Translations under genes and position numbers: made by a program
Notes under the pieces: model-generated
Told to the model about the DNA's origin: nothing
What the model saw: the letters and a program-made list of their open reading frames with translations, nothing else
Databases searched by the model: none
Shown here: one piece after another, positions 39,254 through 47,835 of the stretch
How the letters are laid out: each line of letters begins with the position of its first letter
Position numbering within the stretch: the first letter of the stretch is position 1
Origin: Halopseudomonas sabulinigri
Lineage (GTDB): Bacteria > Pseudomonadota > Gammaproteobacteria > Pseudomonadales > Pseudomonadaceae
Assembly (NCBI GenBank): GCA_011053055.1
Contig: DRHT01000001.1
Span: forward strand, 51,581-115,580
Direction: 5' to 3'
Length of the DNA stretch: 64,000 nt

Positions 39254-40565
39254 CGTATTGAGACTTATGCAGGTTTATGGAGCGACCAGGTTTTATGCGA
39301 AAAAATTGGCACCCAATGACAACTCAAAAAACCAAATATATCTCGGTGGCGATTTAAGCGCGCTCAACGTCATCCCGTATAAGAGCATTTATACAGATTC
39401 AAGTGATACTGCGGCTAGCAAACGGGATCGCGCAAAAGCCGACATAAATTTTGCTTGGGTCGATGAGGAAGGGTGTTTTCCGTGTCCCGGTGCTCAACTG
39501 ATCTTGTACCCGAAATATCCGGAAGTAAGAATGTCAGGCCTACTCAAGGGTTGCCATAAGGCACCGCGAGAAGTGATCGCCGCAAGGGATGAAGGACGCA
39601 CTCTCATTTTTGGAGTAACCCAAGATGGACGCGTATTGGGGTATGCCGCAAATGGGGCTCACGCTGTTTCACGAGAGATGAACTCTCGCACGGACTTGCA
39701 TCAAATCGGTGTATTCATCGAGCTTTCAACTTACTCCCTTAGCTCAGATAGCAAAACAATTCTGCTCACCAAACTTCAGGAAATTTACAGAAAGCATTGG
39801 ATTTCTGCGCAGAAGCTTGGCTCTGATGGAGTTTTACACCCATACATGGGCACAAATGCAGGTGGATACACTTTGGAGGCTGAGCTAGGAATTTCACCGA
39901 ATGGTTATTCCGAGCCTGATTATCTTGGATGGGAAATAAAGCAATACGGCGTTAACGATTTCAATACATTCAGGCCAAAGTCACCGGTTACCTTGATGAC
40001 GCCAGAACCTACGGGAGGCATATACCGCACAGAAGGAGTGGAGCATTTTATCCGCCAGTTTGGATATCCCGATACAAGGGGAAGACCTGACAGACGCAAT
40101 TTCGGTGGCATTTATGACTCCATACGATCCTTTCACGCGCGTACAGGCTTGAAGCTGGAGCTGGTTGGGATAGATGAAGTGACCGGGAAAATTACCGACA
40201 TGCAAGGCGGGGTTTTCTTGGTATCCCGAAAAGATGAGATAGCCGCCTCATGGGGATTTTCAGGAATGATGGAGCACTGGAATCGCAAGCACGCTAAAGC
40301 AGCTTATATTCCTTCGCTTTCGAGAAAAACGCCCCCTGGGTACTGCTATGGCCCAAAAGTATTGCTGTGCGAGAAAACAGACTTCAGCTTATTTTTGGAG
40401 GCAATGATTGCCGGGAAAATTTACTACGACCCCGGAATCAAAATGGAAGGCGCCTCGTCAGGCAAACCCAAGATAAAAAGGCGAAGTCAGTTCCGCGTTA
40501 AACATAGCTCATTGAAATGCTTGTATCACCTTCAAGAAGAGGTGACGCTGACTCTACTACGTTAG
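39234..40565 (+). CDS. MvaI/BcnI-family type II restriction endonuclease
   Basis: Predicted restriction enzyme of the set. The C-terminal part (from about residue 195) has HPYMGTNAGGYTLEAELGI, then SEPDYLGWEIKQYG, a PD-(D/E)xK-type core (the E-x-K is EIK), and NFGGIYDSIRSFH. MvaI cuts CCWGG and BcnI cuts CCSGG; the neighbouring Dcm-like methylase favours CCWGG (inference). With 443 residues it is about 190 longer than MvaI; the extra N-terminal region includes KRDRAKADINFAWVDEEG and may form a separate domain. It overlaps vsr by 20 bp. Confidence 0.8.
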   Translation: MIQAVSDVLRLMQVYGATRFYAKKLAPNDNSKNQIYLGGDLSALNVIPYKSIYTDSSDTAASKRDRAKADINFAWVDEEGCFPCPGAQLILYPKYPEVRMSGLLKGCHKAPREVIAARDEGRTLIFGVTQDGRVLGYAANGAHAVSREMNSRTDLHQIGVFIELSTYSLSSDSKTILLTKLQEIYRKHWISAQKLGSDGVLHPYMGTNAGGYTLEAELGISPNGYSEPDYLGWEIKQYGVNDFNTFRPKSPVTLMTPEPTGGIYRTEGVEHFIRQFGYPDTRGRPDRRNFGGIYDSIRSFHARTGLKLELVGIDEVTGKITDMQGGVFLVSRKDEIAASWGFSGMMEHWNRKHAKAAYIPSLSRKTPPGYCYGPKVLLCEKTDFSLFLEAMIAGKIYYDPGIKMEGASSGKPKIKRRSQFRVKHSSLKCLYHLQEEVTLTLLR

Positions 40566-40592
40566 CTCCAAATCTAATGAAGAACAGCTAAG

Positions 40593-40630
40593 AAAAAGCG
40601 ACTACTCCTACAGGGGCAGTCGCTTTTTTT
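40593..40630 (+). terminator. Bidirectional terminator between the restriction gene and speC
   Basis: AAAAAGCGACT-ACTCC pairs imperfectly with GGGGC-AGTCGCTTTTTTT over TACA. A-rich left and T7 right flanks suit both convergent genes. Confidence 0.88.
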
Positions 40631-40656
40631 ACTCAAAACCCGGCCTTTAATATGCC

Positions 40657-41820
40657 TTAAACGTAGTAAGCCTCCAACGGCGGGAAGCCATTGAACTCAA
40701 TCGCGCTGTAGCTGGTGGTGTAAGCACCCGTAGAGAGCCAGTACATGCGGTCGCCGATGGCTAGGTTCAGTGGCAAGCCGTATTTGTAGTTTTCATACAT
40801 GATGTCGGCGCTGTCGCAGGTTGGGCCGGCGATGACGGCTTCTTCCAGTTCGCCCTGCTTTTCGGTCCAGATCGGGAACTTGATGGACTCGTCCATGGTT
40901 TCGATCAGGCCGGAGAACTTGCCCACGTCGGTGTAAACCCAACGCTCCAAAGCAGTGTGCGACTTGCGCGAGACCAGAACCACTTCGCTGACCAAGATAC
41001 CGGCGTTGGCAATCAACGAGCGGCCGGGCTCAAGGATGATCTCGGGCAGTTCATCACCAAAATCTTCCTGCAGGAAACGGGTAATTTCTTCCGCGTAAGT
41101 CTGCAAAGTGTTGGTTTTGGTGAGGTAGTTGGCCGGAAAGCCACCGCCCATGTTGATCATCTTCAGGGTGATGTTGTCTTCTTCCTTCAGACGCTCGAAG
41201 ATCACTTTGACCTTAGCAATCGCGGCATCCCAGGCGCCGATATCGCGTTGCTGCGAGCCCACATGGAAGGAGATACCGTAGGGATCCAGACCCAATTCTC
41301 TTGCCAGTACCAACAGGTCCATCGCCATATCAGTTTGGCAGCCAAACTTACGTGACAACGGCCAATCGGCGGTGCTGGAGCCTTCGGTGAGAATGCGCAC
41401 GTAAATCTTCGAGCCCGGCGCGGCCTTGGCGATGTTGCGCAGGTCGGCTTCGGAGTCGGTAGCAAACAGGCGCACGCCTTTCTCGTAGAAAGCGCGGATA
41501 TGGCGCGCCTTCTTGATGGTGTTGCCAAAGCTGATCTGTTCTGGCTTGACGCCCAGCGCCATCACCTTCTCCAATTCATAGATAGAGGCGATATCGAAGT
41601 TGGAGCCCTTGTTTTTCAACAGGTCGAGCACTTCATTAGACGGGTTGGCTTTGACGGCGTAGTAAATTTTGCCAAACGGAAAGCCGTTGACTAGCTCATC
41701 GTAGGCACGGTCAATGGTTTTCAGGTCTACGACCAGGAAAGGGGTTTCGAGCTGTTCAGCGCGCTCTTTAATGCGGCCAAAGGTCTCACGGTCAAAATAA
41801 TCATCAAGCTTGATAGACAT
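40657..41820 (-). CDS. speC: Ornithine decarboxylase SpeC (fold type III)
   Basis: PLP enzyme that makes putrescine from ornithine. The 387 residues have the PLP lysine in YYAVKANPS, the Gly-rich phosphate site MINMGGGFPANY, EPGRSLIANAGILVSEV, and the active-site Cys in GPTCDSADIMYE. This alanine-racemase-fold type is the usual Pseudomonas SpeC, from memory also 387 residues in P. aeruginosa. The ATG at 41820 (GGAG 8 bases before) is used rather than one at 41901. Confidence 0.93.
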   Translation of the reverse strand: MSIKLDDYFDRETFGRIKERAEQLETPFLVVDLKTIDRAYDELVNGFPFGKIYYAVKANPSNEVLDLLKNKGSNFDIASIYELEKVMALGVKPEQISFGNTIKKARHIRAFYEKGVRLFATDSEADLRNIAKAAPGSKIYVRILTEGSSTADWPLSRKFGCQTDMAMDLLVLARELGLDPYGISFHVGSQQRDIGAWDAAIAKVKVIFERLKEEDNITLKMINMGGGFPANYLTKTNTLQTYAEEITRFLQEDFGDELPEIILEPGRSLIANAGILVSEVVLVSRKSHTALERWVYTDVGKFSGLIETMDESIKFPIWTEKQGELEEAVIAGPTCDSADIMYENYKYGLPLNLAIGDRMYWLSTGAYTTSYSAIEFNGFPPLEAYYV

Positions 41821-42233
41821 TGCGTCGGCTCCAAAGCGTAAATTCTGGTTACGGACCGCATGAGGCTTACAGATCAGATGCAAGGCAGGCACACGTACCA
41901 ATGCCCCCTGCGCAATGCAGAAATCATAGGGTACGCCTTCCGACGAAAGCGAGTCTAAACGCTGTTAGCCAACACACAACCCGGGGGTGCGAACGTCTGA
42001 TCAGTATCCCCACTTTGGTTCGCCTACTTCCCAAGGCGTGCGCCGAAAGCAATAAGCCCGCTGTAAACCGCGGCCTTGCTGTCTCGTCGTCAGTACTTGA
42101 GCCGTATGGATCGTGCCAGCCTCAACGTTCGATGCGAACCATAAAACCAAGTGACCTTAGGGTCAATAGCACTAATCAAAAATGGATCTACCGGATAGAG
42201 ACCTGCGGCGCGTGACAGGGTTCAATAAATGCA

Positions 42234-42266
42234 TTGCCAATGCAAATAAGAACACCTATCATTCGC
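42234..42266 (+). promoter_or_regulatory. Fur box over the promoter of the iron-uptake operon
   Basis: A promoter TTGCCA (42234) - 17 bp - TATCAT (42257) is overlaid by a Fur-like site at 42242-42266, beginning GCAAAT and ending ATTCGC, which matches 18 of 25 positions of the extended pseudomonad Fur pattern. The rest of the 41821-42233 gap shows no gene; it must contain the speC promoter. Confidence 0.72.
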
Positions 42267-42292
42267 GCCTCAAATTCTATCTGGAGCATCCT

Positions 42293-43105
42293 GTGAGCAC
42301 TGAAGCAACTTCCGACGCCTCAGGCGAAGCCGTCACTACCGCCTCCACTCTTCCAGCTGATCCAAACACGGCTGCAACTATGGTCGATCCAACGCAGCTC
42401 CCCGCGGAGCCGATGGTAAACGGCCTGCATGACACTACCGTGGCAGCCACACCGCTAATCGAAACCTTGCAGGGCTGGCTGGTCGTCGGCGGGCCAGTCG
42501 TGTGGATCCTGCTGGCGATGTCGATAGTCGCGCTGACCATTCTGTTGATCAAGCTGTGGCAATTCAACCTGCCACGCCCCGAGGGCGCACGCGCGGTCAC
42601 CCGCAGCCTGTCACTCTGGCACAAGGGCGAATCAGAAGCGGCCATCGAACAATTGAACACGCGCCAGACCGTGCCTGCAGTCTTGCTGCTGACGATGCGC
42701 GGCCTGCGCAACGGTACTGATCAAGCACTGCTGCGCGAAGAAATTCAACGTGTTGCCACGTACCGTCTAAATCAACTCAAGATGCTGCTGCGTCCGTTGG
42801 AAGTGATCGCCAACCTGGCGCCGTTGCTGGGTCTTCTGGGCACCGTGCTGGGCATGATTGAAGCTTTCCAACAGATGGAGTCAGCCGGCAGCCGTGTTGA
42901 CCCTTCGATCCTGTCTGGCGGTATCTGGCAGGCCCTGCTGACCACCGCGGTGGGTCTGGCGGTGGCCATCCCCGTGGTTGTCATTCACAGCTGGTTGGAA
43001 CGCCGCGTCGAGCGCATCGCCGCCAGCCTAAACGATGCCGTAACGCAAGTATTTACCCATCAATCCAAACCCCATCAGAGCGGAAAGATCGCCAATGCTG
43101 CTTGA
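42293..43105 (+). CDS. exbB: ExbB-type proton channel (MotA/TolQ/ExbB family)
   Basis: Energises TonB using the proton gradient. The start is GTG with GGAG 6 bases upstream, giving 270 residues. An unusual Ala/Thr/Pro-rich N-terminal stretch (about 1-55) precedes the first membrane helix (GPVVWILLAMSIVALTILLI); the family core LEVIANLAPLLGLLGTVLGMIEAFQQM and TTAVGLAVAIPVVVIHSW give the other two helices. It overlaps the next gene and heads exbB-exbD-exbD-tonB-receptor. Confidence 0.9.
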   Translation: MSTEATSDASGEAVTTASTLPADPNTAATMVDPTQLPAEPMVNGLHDTTVAATPLIETLQGWLVVGGPVVWILLAMSIVALTILLIKLWQFNLPRPEGARAVTRSLSLWHKGESEAAIEQLNTRQTVPAVLLLTMRGLRNGTDQALLREEIQRVATYRLNQLKMLLRPLEVIANLAPLLGLLGTVLGMIEAFQQMESAGSRVDPSILSGGIWQALLTTAVGLAVAIPVVVIHSWLERRVERIAASLNDAVTQVFTHQSKPHQSGKIANAA

Positions 43106-43490
43106 GGCCTTTCCGGGCAAAAAGCGCCGCGGCATCAGCCTGACACCACTGATTGATGTGGTGTTCATTCTGCTGCTGTTCTTCATGCTGTCTTCGGACT
43201 TCATGCACTGGCGCCAGATTAGCCTTTCCTCGGCCAATGAGACCGAGAGCAAGCCCGACAGCATTCAGTTGATTCGCATTGAAAGCGATACCGGCGAGCT
43301 CAGCCACGAAGGCAAGCGCTACGCCTTACAAGACCTTGCGGGTTTGAGCGCGTTAATCGCCAGTGACCCAAAAGCGGTTTATGCCGTTGAAGCTGTGCCC
43401 GGCGTGAAGACTCAAACACTGGTGTCAGTACTGGATCAGCTGCACAAGGCTGGAGCTGACAAGGTATCCATGACCGGTGTACTGCCATGA
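43095..43490 (+). CDS. exbD: ExbD/TolR-type biopolymer transport protein (first copy)
   Basis: A 131-residue single-pass protein: cytoplasmic RGISLTPLIDVVFILLLFFML carries the proton-path Asp (LIDVVF) in the helix, followed by a periplasmic domain. It overlaps exbB by 11 bp and the next exbD-like gene by 4 bp, so the three are translationally coupled. Confidence 0.88.
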   Translation: MLLEAFPGKKRRGISLTPLIDVVFILLLFFMLSSDFMHWRQISLSSANETESKPDSIQLIRIESDTGELSHEGKRYALQDLAGLSALIASDPKAVYAVEAVPGVKTQTLVSVLDQLHKAGADKVSMTGVLP

Positions 43491-43915
43491 ACTTCACCGG
43501 TCAGGAAATCCCGCGTAAAGATAACGGTGATGATCAGTTGATCCCGCTGATCAATATCGTCTTTCTGATGCTGATTTTCTTTATGGTCGCCGGCCAGATC
43601 AGTGAGCAGGATGCGCAGTTTATTGCGCCACCCGAGTCCATCAGTGAAACGCCGACCGATGCTGACGCGCCACGCGTACTGATCGACGCCGACGAGGTGC
43701 TCTGGCTGAACGATCAACAGATCACACTGGAAGAATTGGAAGCGCCCCTGGTTAAAGCTTTCGAGCAAGCTGGAGATCCGGAGAGCTTCAGTATTGCGGT
43801 GAAGGCAGATGGTCAGGTACCCGTGGAAACCCTGCAAGCGGTCATGCGCAGCATCAAAGCAGCCGGCTTTCGCCGCATCACGCTGCTGACACAACCCAGT
43901 GGTGAAGCATCATGA
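43487..43915 (+). CDS. ExbD/TolR-type biopolymer transport protein (second copy)
   Basis: A 142-residue ExbD-like protein with DDQLIPLINIVFLMLIFFMVAG. At the place where the first copy has LIDVVF, this one has LINIVF, so the key membrane Asp is replaced by Asn. It may be a structural partner rather than a proton carrier, forming a mixed ExbD pair (inference). It overlaps tonB as ATGA. Confidence 0.85.
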   Translation: MNFTGQEIPRKDNGDDQLIPLINIVFLMLIFFMVAGQISEQDAQFIAPPESISETPTDADAPRVLIDADEVLWLNDQQITLEELEAPLVKAFEQAGDPESFSIAVKADGQVPVETLQAVMRSIKAAGFRRITLLTQPSGEAS

Positions 43916-44664
43916 TTCGCCCACATCATTGGTTGATCGCACTGGCACTGGCATTCGGGGTTCACCTGATGGCCTTTGCCGTGCTCGCCTACAACGACCC
44001 CAAGGGTGATGCCGCTGATCAGGGCGTGCAGGGCATTGAGATCGACTTGGGTATGCTCGGCGATCTAGGCGAAGCGCAGGAAACCGAACAACCGGAAGAG
44101 GTCGCTCCGCCCAAGCCACAGGTCACCGCGCCACCTCCGCCAGAGCCACCGCCGGCCCCGCCGCGTCAGCAGGCAGTGGCGCAGGTGAAGACCCCGCCTA
44201 AGCCCAAACCCGAACCACCGCGCGAGCCAGAACCTGTGCCGGACGACATCAAGCAGGAAGCCAGCTCGGTAGCGGCTGTGCAGCCAGGCCAAAGCCAGGC
44301 GGAAACCAGTCAGCTCAAGCAATCGACTGGGTCAGGCAATGCGAACACCTCCGGCGGTCAGAGCGGCGCGACCAAGTCCTATTACTCGATGCTAGCTTCC
44401 AAGTTGGCTCGCAACAAACGCTACCCTTCGGCCTCGCGTCGACGCGGCGAAGAAGGCACCGCCACGCTGTTTTTTGTCGTCGCCCGCGACGGTTCGGTCA
44501 GCCAGGCAAGCATTCGCACCAGTTCCGGTTCCAGACGTCTGGACGACGCTGTACTGGACATGCTGAAGCGCGCCACTCCGTTACCCGCGTTTAGCGACGA
44601 CATGACCGAACAGCAACTGACTATCGCGATTCCCGTGGAATTTAAGCTAAGCAACGCGCGCTGA
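43912..44664 (+). CDS. tonB: Energy transducer TonB
   Basis: A 250-residue TonB protein: N-terminal membrane anchor (about 7-28), a Pro-rich periplasmic spacer (PPPPEPPPAPPR, KPKPEPPREPEPVP), and a C-terminal TonB domain with LARNKRYPSASRRRGEEG and VARDGSVSQASIRTSSGSRRLDDAVLD in adjoining motifs. It couples the ExbBD complex to the receptor encoded next. Confidence 0.92.
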   Translation: MIRPHHWLIALALAFGVHLMAFAVLAYNDPKGDAADQGVQGIEIDLGMLGDLGEAQETEQPEEVAPPKPQVTAPPPPEPPPAPPRQQAVAQVKTPPKPKPEPPREPEPVPDDIKQEASSVAAVQPGQSQAETSQLKQSTGSGNANTSGGQSGATKSYYSMLASKLARNKRYPSASRRRGEEGTATLFFVVARDGSVSQASIRTSSGSRRLDDAVLDMLKRATPLPAFSDDMTEQQLTIAIPVEFKLSNAR

Positions 44665-44817
44665 GACGCGTGGTTATAAACACGATAAACCCTGATAAGA
44701 AGAAACCATAGTTCGCGGCCCCGCCCGCAGGCTAATCCAGCCCCTGACGTCTTCCAGCAGAGAAGACGCAGTGGAAGCAATCTGGACCAGCCAAGGAAAC
44801 CATCTAGGAAAGAGAGC

Positions 44818-47076
44818 ATGACACAGACTAATCGCACCGCACTGGCTGGCAAAACCGGCACCGACCTAACCTTGCGCAAATCTGGCGGCCATCACGTCAT
44901 GGCCACCTCCCTGGCGTTAGCTATTTCGGGCGCCATGATCGGCCATCTGCATGCCGCCGAAGAAGAAGTAAATCTCGATACGCTAGTGGTTGAAGACTCC
45001 GGCATTCAGGCCGAAGCCAACCCCTACGCCGAAGAAGCTGCCCCCTATAAAGCCCGCGTTGTATCTGACTCACGTCATACCCGCGACATAGCGGATACGC
45101 CGCAGACCATTACGGTCATTACCAAAAGCGCTATCGAAGATTCCGGTAAAACCGAGCTGAAAGACATCCTCAGCGCACAGCCCGGCATTACTCTGGGCAC
45201 AGGTGAAGGTGGCAACTCCTTTGGTGATCGCTACATCATTCGCGGCTACGAAGCTCGCAGCGATATTTACACCGACGGCTTGCGCGACCCTGGCCTGATC
45301 ACCCGTGAAACCTTCGCGCTGGAACAGATCGAAATTGCCAAGGGCCCAAGCTCCACCTTCGCTGGTCGCGGCTCCACCGGCGGCGCCGTCAACAGCGTCA
45401 CCAAAAAAGCCAATATCTGGGATGACTTCACCACCGTTGAAGGCGGCCTGGGTACGGACGAATTCCAGCGCTATACCCTGGACACCAACAAGGTGCTCTC
45501 CGATGAGCTAGCGATCCGCTTCAACGGCCTGTACACCGAAGCCGAAGTGCCGGACCGTGGCCCAGCAGAAAAACGCCGTGAAGGCGCCCTGATTTCAGGC
45601 GTGTACCAGCCGTTGGATGAGTTCAAGGTGCTGGCTGACTATTACTACTCGAACAGTGATGACCGTACCGACCCTGGTGTTGCCATAAATCGGGCCACCG
45701 GCGAGGTTGACGATGACATCAAGTACGTTGGCCAGAGCGGCCTGGACTTCCAGAAAACCAGCGCAGACATCTTTACCTTGGGCTTCGAGTGGGAACTGGG
45801 GGACGGCGTCAAGCTGGAGAATAAGAGCCGCGTCGGTAACACGCAGAACGACTACATCATCTCTATCGCCCAGAGCGGAGGGCTGCGCACGTTCTCCGGC
45901 TGGCAAGAAAACGACTACATCGGAAACCAGACAAACTTGACGATCGACAAGTTCTGGGGCGATGTACGCCACACCGTGATCATCGGTGGCGAATATGCCA
46001 ACGAGAAAACTGACGGTGGCAATTACACCGTGACTACCGATAACGGTCCGCTGACGATGGATCCCTACAATCCCGACAATAACGCGTGGGTTGGGTCTAC
46101 CAGCCGCAACGACGCCATCAGCGAGTTGGAACTACAAACCCTGTCTGCGTATGTAATGGATACCATTACCCTGAGCGAAGACTGGGAGGTATTTGGGGGC
46201 CTGCGTTACGACCAGTTCGACTATGACCTCTACACAGCCGAACGCACCGGACGCGGCGGCGTGATTATTCCTGAGGCCTCCTACGACTACAACGATGGTT
46301 TCTGGAACGGCCATATGGGTGTGGTCTACTCACCGTGGGAGCATGGCAACGTTTATCTGAGCTGGAGCACCTCGTCCAACATCAACGGTGGCGAAGCCGA
46401 CGCGGCAGCAAGCTGCGGTTATGGCGGCCTCTGTACCGACGACGCGGGTAACTATGCCCAAGCCGAACCGGAACAGTCCACCAACTGGGAACTGGGTACC
46501 AAATGGAACCTGCTAGACCACCGCCTGCTGTTGACCGCAGCGGTGTTCCAGACGACCAAGGACGACGTTATCGAAGAGGGGGTGGATTCCTATTCCACCG
46601 GTGGCAGTCTGAATACCGGTAAGAACCGTGTACACGGTGTGGAGCTGGGCTTGGCCGGTAATATTACCGACAAACTGAGCGGTCAGATTGGTGCGGCCAT
46701 TATGAACTCCGAGACACTGAAGTCCTATGATCCGGCCAACGAAGGTCTGCCCAAGGCGAACTTCGCCGAGAAGAGCGCCAATGCGCAGCTACGGTACCAG
46801 TTGACCCCGGCCTTCGGTTTCGGCGGCGTGGTGACTTACTCCAGCGAAATGTTTGGCGGCCAGCCTGATGCGGGCGCCAACGGTAATATCGAACTGGAGG
46901 GTTACACCGTATACGACCTGTTCGCGAGCTACCGCTTTACCGAACAGTTCGATCTGCGCGCCAACCTACAAAACGTATTTGACGATGATTACTACACCGC
47001 TACTTACCGGGGCGGAAGTATCGTCTATAAGGGTGATGCACGTAACGCTCAACTGACTGCACGCTACAAGTTCTAA
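44818..47076 (+). CDS. TonB-dependent catecholate siderophore receptor (PiuA/Fiu type)
   Basis: Outer-membrane iron-siderophore receptor of 752 residues. The signal region spans about 26-47, a TonB box-like LDTLVVED follows, then the plug (DTPQTITVITKSAIEDSG, YIIRGYEARSDIYTDGLRD, GRGSTGGAVN) and a 22-strand-type barrel ending ARYKF. Its neighbour is piuC, and speC is close, as in the P. aeruginosa piuA region, which supports the Fiu/PiuA call. AGGAAAGAG precedes the ATG. Confidence 0.88.
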   Translation: MTQTNRTALAGKTGTDLTLRKSGGHHVMATSLALAISGAMIGHLHAAEEEVNLDTLVVEDSGIQAEANPYAEEAAPYKARVVSDSRHTRDIADTPQTITVITKSAIEDSGKTELKDILSAQPGITLGTGEGGNSFGDRYIIRGYEARSDIYTDGLRDPGLITRETFALEQIEIAKGPSSTFAGRGSTGGAVNSVTKKANIWDDFTTVEGGLGTDEFQRYTLDTNKVLSDELAIRFNGLYTEAEVPDRGPAEKRREGALISGVYQPLDEFKVLADYYYSNSDDRTDPGVAINRATGEVDDDIKYVGQSGLDFQKTSADIFTLGFEWELGDGVKLENKSRVGNTQNDYIISIAQSGGLRTFSGWQENDYIGNQTNLTIDKFWGDVRHTVIIGGEYANEKTDGGNYTVTTDNGPLTMDPYNPDNNAWVGSTSRNDAISELELQTLSAYVMDTITLSEDWEVFGGLRYDQFDYDLYTAERTGRGGVIIPEASYDYNDGFWNGHMGVVYSPWEHGNVYLSWSTSSNINGGEADAAASCGYGGLCTDDAGNYAQAEPEQSTNWELGTKWNLLDHRLLLTAAVFQTTKDDVIEEGVDSYSTGGSLNTGKNRVHGVELGLAGNITDKLSGQIGAAIMNSETLKSYDPANEGLPKANFAEKSANAQLRYQLTPAFGFGGVVTYSSEMFGGQPDAGANGNIELEGYTVYDLFASYRFTEQFDLRANLQNVFDDDYYTATYRGGSIVYKGDARNAQLTARYKF

Positions 47077-47097
47077 GCGTTATAGTTAGTTGAAACG

Positions 47098-47127
47098 GAC
47101 AGCGGCAAAGGCGACTTCGCCGCTGTC
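47098..47127 (+). other. Hairpin between receptor gene and piuC
   Basis: GACAGCGGC pairs with GCCGCTGTC over 12 bases, followed by TCATTTTC. It could be a partial terminator lowering piuC expression. Confidence 0.5.
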
Positions 47128-47148
47128 TCATTTTCGGGGAGAGAGAAT

Positions 47149-47835
47149 GTGATCATTCCGATTCAGGGCGTATTTAGCCTCGAAGACGTCGGCAAAATCC
47201 GCAGTCATCTGGACAGTAGCGCCGATTGGCAAAACGGCAACGCAACCGCCGGCGATCAAGCTCGTCAGGTCAAACAGAACCAGCAATTGCCGCTAGACAG
47301 CAAACTGGCGCAACAGCTCGGCGACATCATTCTCAACACCCTCTCGCAACACCCCACTTTCATTTCAGCGGCATTGCCGTTGAGAATCTTTCCGCCGATG
47401 TTCAATCGTTATCGCACTGGCGAAACCTATGGACTGCACGTGGACAACGCGATTCGCTACGTTCCCGGCAATTCCACCCCTATTCGTACTGATCTGTCCG
47501 CCACTATGTTCCTTTGCGATCCTGAGGAATACGAGGGTGGTGAACTGGTCATTGAAGACAACTTTGGCAGCCAGCGCATCAAGCTGAACGCCGGTGATCT
47601 GGTGCTCTACCCATCCACCAGCCTGCACACCGTCACTCCGGTAAGCCAAGGTACGCGTACCTGCGCGGTGTTCTGGTTGCAGAGCATGGTGCGCAGCAAC
47701 CAGCAACGCGAAACCCTGTTCGATCTGGACCAAAGCGTGCAGGCACTCACCACCGAACTCGGCGCCAGCCACGCGGAAGTGGTGCGCCTGTCCGGCACTT
47801 ATCACAACCTGATCCGCCAATGGGCTGATACCTGA
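47149..47835 (+). CDS. piuC: PKHD-type Fe(II)/2-oxoglutarate dioxygenase PiuC
   Basis: A 228-residue non-haem iron hydroxylase. The metal triad is seen in YGLHVDNA (HxD) and LHTVTPV (distal His); the co-substrate Arg lies in GTRTCAVFW. The start is GTG with GGGGAGAG upstream. In Pseudomonas piuC lies beside piuA and is iron-regulated; its substrate is not known and may be linked to siderophore handling. The stop overlaps the next start by one base. Confidence 0.9.
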   Translation: MIIPIQGVFSLEDVGKIRSHLDSSADWQNGNATAGDQARQVKQNQQLPLDSKLAQQLGDIILNTLSQHPTFISAALPLRIFPPMFNRYRTGETYGLHVDNAIRYVPGNSTPIRTDLSATMFLCDPEEYEGGELVIEDNFGSQRIKLNAGDLVLYPSTSLHTVTPVSQGTRTCAVFWLQSMVRSNQQRETLFDLDQSVQALTTELGASHAEVVRLSGTYHNLIRQWADT

